This document shows, piece by piece, positions 60,424 to 64,000 of a stretch of 64,000 bases of DNA. The stretch's first letter is position 1, and each line of letters begins with the position of its first letter. A model generated the notes under the pieces. It did no database searches, was not told the origin of the DNA, and saw only the letters and a program-made list of their open reading frames with translations. The DNA comes from Qipengyuania xiamenensis (GTDB lineage Bacteria > Pseudomonadota > Alphaproteobacteria > Sphingomonadales > Sphingomonadaceae), in the NCBI RefSeq assembly GCF_019711495.1, contig NZ_JAIGNM010000002.1, forward strand, positions 496,001-560,000, read 5' to 3'. Made by a program: the position numbers and the translations under genes.

Positions 60424-62007
60424 TCAGAACCCCAATTCGCGCAGACCGCGTTCGATAGTCTCGCGCGGTGCATTATGCGGGAAAGGGAAGGATCGGAAAA
60501 AGCTCGCGGAAGAAAGCCCGGCATCATCGCCCCTTGCGCGGGCGAGCCAGATTTCAGCCTCTTCCGGTTTTCCGGCAAGGTGGAGCGTCAGGCCAGCGAT
60601 GAGCTTGATGTGCTTGTGCGCTCCCGGCGTCAGCGCCGCGCGTTCCCCGAACTCGGCCGCCTTCTCGTAATCGCCGAATTGCAGGTGGGTCAGCGCCCTG
60701 CTTGAAATCATCGCATAGGCCATCGGGTCGAGCGGGCTAAGCTCCAGTGCCAGTGCAAGGTCACGGTCGGCTGCTTCGGCCTTGCCTGCAATCGTGGAAA
60801 CAAGGCCCCGATTGTAGATACCTTGTGCGAAACTCGGGCTGAGGCTCGTCGCGCTGTCGAACCAGGAAATACTGTCGTCCAGCCGCCCTTCGAGCCAGGA
60901 ACAGCGGCCGACGCTGAAATGTGCGAACGGGTCCAGGCGGTCGGTTTCGACCGCCCGTTGCGCAAGAGAGCGCGCCATATCGACATGCCGCGCCGCTTCG
61001 TCGTCATAGGACATGAAGGCGGATTGGAAGTGAGTGAAAGAAAGGCCCGCCATCGCGCGCGAGAAATAGGGATCACGCTCCAGCGCCTGATTGAAGAGGA
61101 ATGCTGCGGTCGTGTTGTCGTGCGGGTTGAAGCGATACATGTGATCGATGCCGAGATGGAAGCTGGCCCAAGCATCGAGTTCCGCGACCGGAAGGCCGCG
61201 TGCGAGCCGTACTTCGTTCTGCGGGATCTGGACCAGCACACTTTCGACCACGCACCGCTCGATTTCCGGGCGCAGGTCCTGCAGCCTGTCGATCGCATCA
61301 GCGTAGCGTTCCGACCAGACCGTTTGCCCATCGCGCGTGTCGACGAGCGCAACCCGAACGATCACCTCGCGGCCGCTGCGTTCGATGGTGCCGGTCAGGC
61401 AGTAATGAACGTTCAGCGCGGCCCCGACATGCGCCGGATCGCTATCGGCCCCGCGAAAGCGAAAGCTCGACCCGCGCGAGATGACGAACAGCCAATTGAT
61501 CCGGGCAAGGTCCATGATGATGTCGGCAGGAAGCGCATCGGCGATGATGTCATGCGGCCCTTCCTCGCCCACAAGCTCGAAGGGCAAGACCGCGATTGAG
61601 GGACGGGAGCTGCGCGCCGGCGGTGACTCGATCTGTTCGGGAAGTGGTTCCACCGCTGGCGCAGGTGCGCTGCCGGCGGCGACAGCGGTGACTTCCGCCA
61701 CGAAACGGAAGCCGCGCCCATGGATCGTGCGGATAACGCGCTGCGCTTTGCCGTCGTCTCCCAGCACCTTGCGAGCGGCCTTGATGCGCGCGGAAATGGC
61801 GGATTCCGAGACAATGCGGCCATCCCAGACGGCCTCGACGATCTCGTCCTTCGTCACCATCCGCTCGCGATTTCCCGCGAGCAGCAGGATCAGCGACAGC
61901 ACCTGCGGTTCGACGTGGACGCGTTTGCCCTCGCTCCGAAGTTCGAAGCGCTGCGGATCCAGTTCGAATCCGGCGAATTTTACGACCCGGGGCAGCGTTC
62001 CGTCCAT
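60424..62007 (-). CDS. winged-helix regulator with TolB-like and TPR domains
   Basis: 527 residues from the ATG at 62007, with GGGGAG 5 bases upstream; in-frame ATGs at 62037-62073 lack this. N-terminal OmpR/CadC-type winged helix (about 8-105; [35 protein letters not shown]), a linker, a TolB-like domain (about 130-245; [40 protein letters not shown]) and TPR-like helices (about 290-520; [20 protein letters not shown]). No membrane helix, unlike CadC. Probably a ligand-sensing transcription factor; it is divergent from a tautomerase gene that may be a target. Confidence 0.87.
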   Translation of the reverse strand: MDGTLPRVVKFAGFELDPQRFELRSEGKRVHVEPQVLSLILLLAGNRERMVTKDEIVEAVWDGRIVSESAISARIKAARKVLGDDGKAQRVIRTIHGRGFRFVAEVTAVAAGSAPAPAVEPLPEQIESPPARSSRPSIAVLPFELVGEEGPHDIIADALPADIIMDLARINWLFVISRGSSFRFRGADSDPAHVGAALNVHYCLTGTIERSGREVIVRVALVDTRDGQTVWSERYADAIDRLQDLRPEIERCVVESVLVQIPQNEVRLARGLPVAELDAWASFHLGIDHMYRFNPHDNTTAAFLFNQALERDPYFSRAMAGLSFTHFQSAFMSYDDEAARHVDMARSLAQRAVETDRLDPFAHFSVGRCSWLEGRLDDSISWFDSATSLSPSFAQGIYNRGLVSTIAGKAEAADRDLALALELSPLDPMAYAMISSRALTHLQFGDYEKAAEFGERAALTPGAHKHIKLIAGLTLHLAGKPEEAEIWLARARGDDAGLSSASFFRSFPFPHNAPRETIERGLRELGF

Positions 62008-62155
62008 CCGAACTCCCCGTTTGCGGCAAATCTCCATGAAAAGGTCAGACATCTTCATGCCGAGGTCAAGCATGGAGGTGATCGGCGACCTATCAGGGGG
62101 TCATCGGAACACACCGATCGAAACAACCCGAACGATACTTTCAAGGAGAACACCA

Positions 62156-62380
62156 ATGCCGCTCGTAACCATCGACGTGATCAAGAACGTTTTCACCGAC
62201 GACCAGAAGAAGGACCTTATCGGCAAGGTCACCGAAGCCATGGTCGAAGTCGAAGGCGAAGCCATGCGCCCCGTCACCTGGGTCCGCATCATGGAAGTGG
62301 AACAGGGCGACTGGGGCATCGGCGGCCAGTTGCTCGGCGCTGCTGATGTCCATGCCATGGCGGGCAAAAAGGCCGCCTGA
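62156..62380 (+). CDS. tautomerase family protein (4-oxalocrotonate tautomerase-like)
   Basis: 74 residues. [11 protein letters not shown] leaves a catalytic Pro1 after removal of Met. CAAGGAGAACACCA precedes the ATG. The rest ([38 protein letters not shown]) fits the short 4-OT-like fold of about 60-75 residues. The substrate is unknown. It has its own terminator and is divergent from the winged-helix regulator (148 bases), which suggests control by it. Confidence 0.88.
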   Translation: MPLVTIDVIKNVFTDDQKKDLIGKVTEAMVEVEGEAMRPVTWVRIMEVEQGDWGIGGQLLGAADVHAMAGKKAA

Positions 62381-62405
62381 CCGCGCGTATTCCAAAACCC
62401 GTCCC

Positions 62406-62439
62406 GAAGAGAGGTCGTCCGTCCGGGCGGCCTCTTTTC
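62406..62439. terminator. strong terminator hairpin after the tautomerase gene
   Basis: Arms 62406-62420 and 62425-62439 pair over 15 positions, with three G-U wobbles in the plus-strand RNA, around a GTCC loop; the run TTTT lies in the right arm. It lies between the tautomerase stop (62380) and the minus-strand gene ending at 62446, so it may serve both. Confidence 0.75.
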
Positions 62440-62445
62440 GTGCAG

Positions 62446-62862
62446 CTAGAAGATTGAATCCAGCATTCCCGTGACGAGGGCCTTGTAGAGAACGATCCCC
62501 ACTCCGATCGTAAGCACCATAAGAAGCCGTACTATTCCTGCGCGCCAGTCGTCAGTTGCAATCGCCTGATCGCCGACGTCCTCTGCTTCGATCCATTTCA
62601 TACGAAAATCATGCCACCAGAAGAAATAGGCAACAATCGCACCGGGAATCGGCACCGCAGGCGCGAACAGGCGATAGTCCGTCGGGCCGTAAAGGACTAA
62701 AAGCGATGCTACAATGATATAGGCTACCGCTACCGTGAGAGCAGCCCTTTTGGCTGGAGGTTGCCTCAGGCCGACGAAGAAATGCAGGATCGCAGTCGCT
62801 ATCGCGATCATTATGAAACCGATGCCGGCGACAAGCAGTACGATTGATGCCCATTCAGGCAT
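62446..62862 (-). CDS. small membrane protein of unknown function
   Basis: 138 residues. GGGGGAGAGACAGC precedes the ATG at 62862. Four predicted membrane helices (about 5-28, 40-60, 68-85, 112-132) with a polar loop RMKWIEAEDVGDQAIATDDW between the third and fourth. No known family recognised. It is convergent with the tautomerase gene. Confidence 0.72.
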   Translation of the reverse strand: MPEWASIVLLVAGIGFIMIAIATAILHFFVGLRQPPAKRAALTVAVAYIIVASLLVLYGPTDYRLFAPAVPIPGAIVAYFFWWHDFRMKWIEAEDVGDQAIATDDWRAGIVRLLMVLTIGVGIVLYKALVTGMLDSIF

Positions 62863-63127
62863 GCTGTCTCTCCCCCCAATAATTTGAGGTCGAATATGTT
62901 CGACAGGCCCCGAGAAACAGCGAGTGCGGTTGACTATTCACAGTATTCGCCCCACATGGCGCCCATCGAAGCGCGCTAGCCAGCGTGAAGCGGCGATGTG
63001 AGAGACATCCATCGCCCCGGCCGCGCCTCGGTCCAGTTTCCAATGACTTCCCTTTTCACGCGGGTCGTTTGACACCCGCGCCGCGCGACCATTCCGTCTG
63101 CGCGCCGCAAGCATATTGCGAGTATAC
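62863..63127 (+). other. 265-base intergenic region upstream of the helicase gene
   Basis: No convincing gene. It contains TTGACA at 63069-63074 within the loop of a 7-base inverted repeat (63059-63065 with 63074-63080), and a small hairpin 62995-62999 with 63005-63009. A long 5' leader would be in keeping with cold-responsive DEAD-box genes, but no promoter -10 is convincing. Confidence 0.35.
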
Positions 63128-64000
63128 ATGACACAATTCACCGACCTCGGGCTCTCCCAGCCCGTGCTCCAGGCCCTCGACATGAAGGGCTATACCGAGC
63201 CGACGCCGATCCAGGCGCAGGCCATTCCGCACGTTCTCGAAGGCCGCGACCTGCTCGGCATCGCGCAGACCGGCACCGGCAAGACCGCTGCCTTCATGCT
63301 GCCCAGCATCGACCGCCTGCGTGACGCCGACAAGCAGACGCCGTTCAAATCCTGCCGCATGCTGGTGCTCGCCCCGACGCGCGAGTTGGCGGGCCAGATC
63401 GCCGAAAGTGCCAAGGATTACGGCGCGCTTGCGGGCCTGAAGGTCCACAGCATCGTTGGCGGTACTTCGGTCAACAAGGACCGGAACAAGCTGCACCGCG
63501 GCACCGACATCCTCGTCGCGACGCCGGGCCGCCTGCTCGACCTGATCGACCAGAAGGCTTTTCGCCTCGACGGCGTGGAAATCCTCGTCCTCGACGAGGC
63601 CGACCAGATGCTCGATCTCGGCTTCATCCACGCGCTGCGCCGCATCAGCGAGCTCGTGCCGGACGATCGCCAGACGCTCTTCTTCAGCGCCACCATGCCC
63701 AAGCAGATCCAGGAACTGGTCGGCAAATACTGCCGCAATCCGGTCAAGGTCAGCGTGACGCCCGAAAGCACGACGGCTGAACGCATCGACCAGTATCTCT
63801 TCATGGTCCAGCAGGACGAGAAGCAGACGCTGCTCGAAATGATCCTGTCCGAACGCCACAAGGTGCCCGGCAAGTTCGAACGCGTGCTGATCTTCGCCCG
63901 CACCAAGCATGGCTGCGACCGCATCGTGAAGAAGCTCGGCCAGGCAGGCATTCCTGCCAACGCCATTCACGGCAACAAGAGCCAGCCGCAGCGCGAGCGT
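63128..64000 (+). CDS. rhlE: DEAD-box RNA helicase, RhlE-like (3' end outside window)
   Basis: Starts at the ATG 63128 and remains open to the window edge; 291 residues are visible. ATP-dependent RNA unwinding. Motifs: Q motif GYTEPTPIQAQAIP, motif I AQTGTGKTAAF, Ia LAPTRELAGQI, Ib TPGRLLDLI, motif II LDEADQMLDLGF (DEAD), motif III FFSATMPKQIQ, and the beginning of domain 2 (ERVLIFARTKHGCDRIV). The order and spacing fit the RhlE/CsdA-type. RhlE is chosen from the compact N-terminus and FTDLGLSQPVLQAL opening; another subgroup cannot be excluded without the C-terminus. Confidence 0.93.
   Translation, partial: MTQFTDLGLSQPVLQALDMKGYTEPTPIQAQAIPHVLEGRDLLGIAQTGTGKTAAFMLPSIDRLRDADKQTPFKSCRMLVLAPTRELAGQIAESAKDYGALAGLKVHSIVGGTSVNKDRNKLHRGTDILVATPGRLLDLIDQKAFRLDGVEILVLDEADQMLDLGFIHALRRISELVPDDRQTLFFSATMPKQIQELVGKYCRNPVKVSVTPESTTAERIDQYLFMVQQDEKQTLLEMILSERHKVPGKFERVLIFARTKHGCDRIVKKLGQAGIPANAIHGNKSQPQRER

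Noticed and set aside
63056..63970. 304-codon minus-strand frame near the right edge
   Set aside because: It is the shadow of the DEAD-box helicase, whose plus frame starting at 63128 has all helicase motifs.
1..64000. CRISPR arrays, insertion sequences, prophage, toxin-antitoxin or defence genes
   Set aside because: I looked for direct-repeat arrays, terminal inverted repeats, transposase or integrase motifs and typical defence domains, and found none.

Overview
The window looks like a chromosomal segment of an alphaproteobacterium of the order Sphingomonadales, most likely family Erythrobacteraceae (genus not resolvable by eye). Reasons: high GC, ALAS-type hemA, a Ros/MucR zinc-finger regulator, a Fur lacking the usual cysteine pairs, the nfuA/tsaB/rimI/mucR/fur/plsC neighbourhood next to miaB-phoH-ybeY-corC, class II DAHP synthase, and the carboxyspermidine route to polyamines. 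I see no transposase, integrase, phage gene, CRISPR array, rRNA or tRNA. Codon usage appears homogeneous and genes are densely packed, often with 4-base start/stop overlaps. No gap between genes exceeds about 270 bases.

Layout. 1-6.4 kb: end of a NudC NUDIX hydrolase, a DsbA/FrnE-like oxidoreductase, two exported proteins of unknown function, then on the minus strand a small hydrophilic protein, a SurA-tail-like exported protein, a DUF1489 protein and the MgtE magnesium channel; then a cyclophilin. 6.4-16.4 kb: a structured intergenic element, the miaB-phoH-ybeY-corC run, a LysR regulator and a minus-strand series nfuA, nitroreductase, tsaB, rimI, mucR, fur, plsC. 16.5-24.5 kb: a large M16 peptidase, class II DAHP synthase, a PAS-GGDEF diguanylate cyclase and the ergothioneine pair egtB-egtD. 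24.5-31.6 kb: a membrane retropepsin, the tightly coupled trehalose operon otsB-GH15-otsA, an orphan response regulator, a tyrosine phosphatase and trxB. 31.6-33.5 kb: two MAPEG proteins and a threonine/serine dehydratase.

33.6-39.0 kb is a polyamine cluster: carboxyspermidine dehydrogenase, an NHL-propeller lipoprotein inserted between the two pathway enzymes, carboxyspermidine decarboxylase, a YbjN protein, and a fold-III ornithine decarboxylase preceded by a structured leader with two mutually exclusive hairpins. 39-46 kb, minus strand: a metallo-hydrolase-like protein, an outer-membrane barrel-like protein, a TonB-like Pro/Lys/Arg/Glu-repeat exported protein, a nitroreductase, an acyl-CoA synthetase, hemA and murI. 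46-52.9 kb: plsY-dprA, a propeller lipoprotein, topA with a coupled 60-residue Myb/SANT-like protein, and a CPBP membrane protease. 52.8-56.5 kb, minus: lepB-rnc-era-MgtC/DUF4010. 56.6-64 kb: pgi, a ferritin-like protein, GtrA, an MBL-fold hydrolase, a winged-helix/TPR regulator divergent from a small tautomerase, a small membrane protein, and the beginning of a DEAD-box helicase cut by the window edge.

Most of this is ordinary core genome. The parts most worth a second look are the polyamine cluster with its inserted lipoprotein and switch-like leader, the otsB-GH15-otsA operon, the topA-coupled small protein, the stand-alone SurA-tail domain, the 6.4 kb hairpin element and the rod-like repeat protein.
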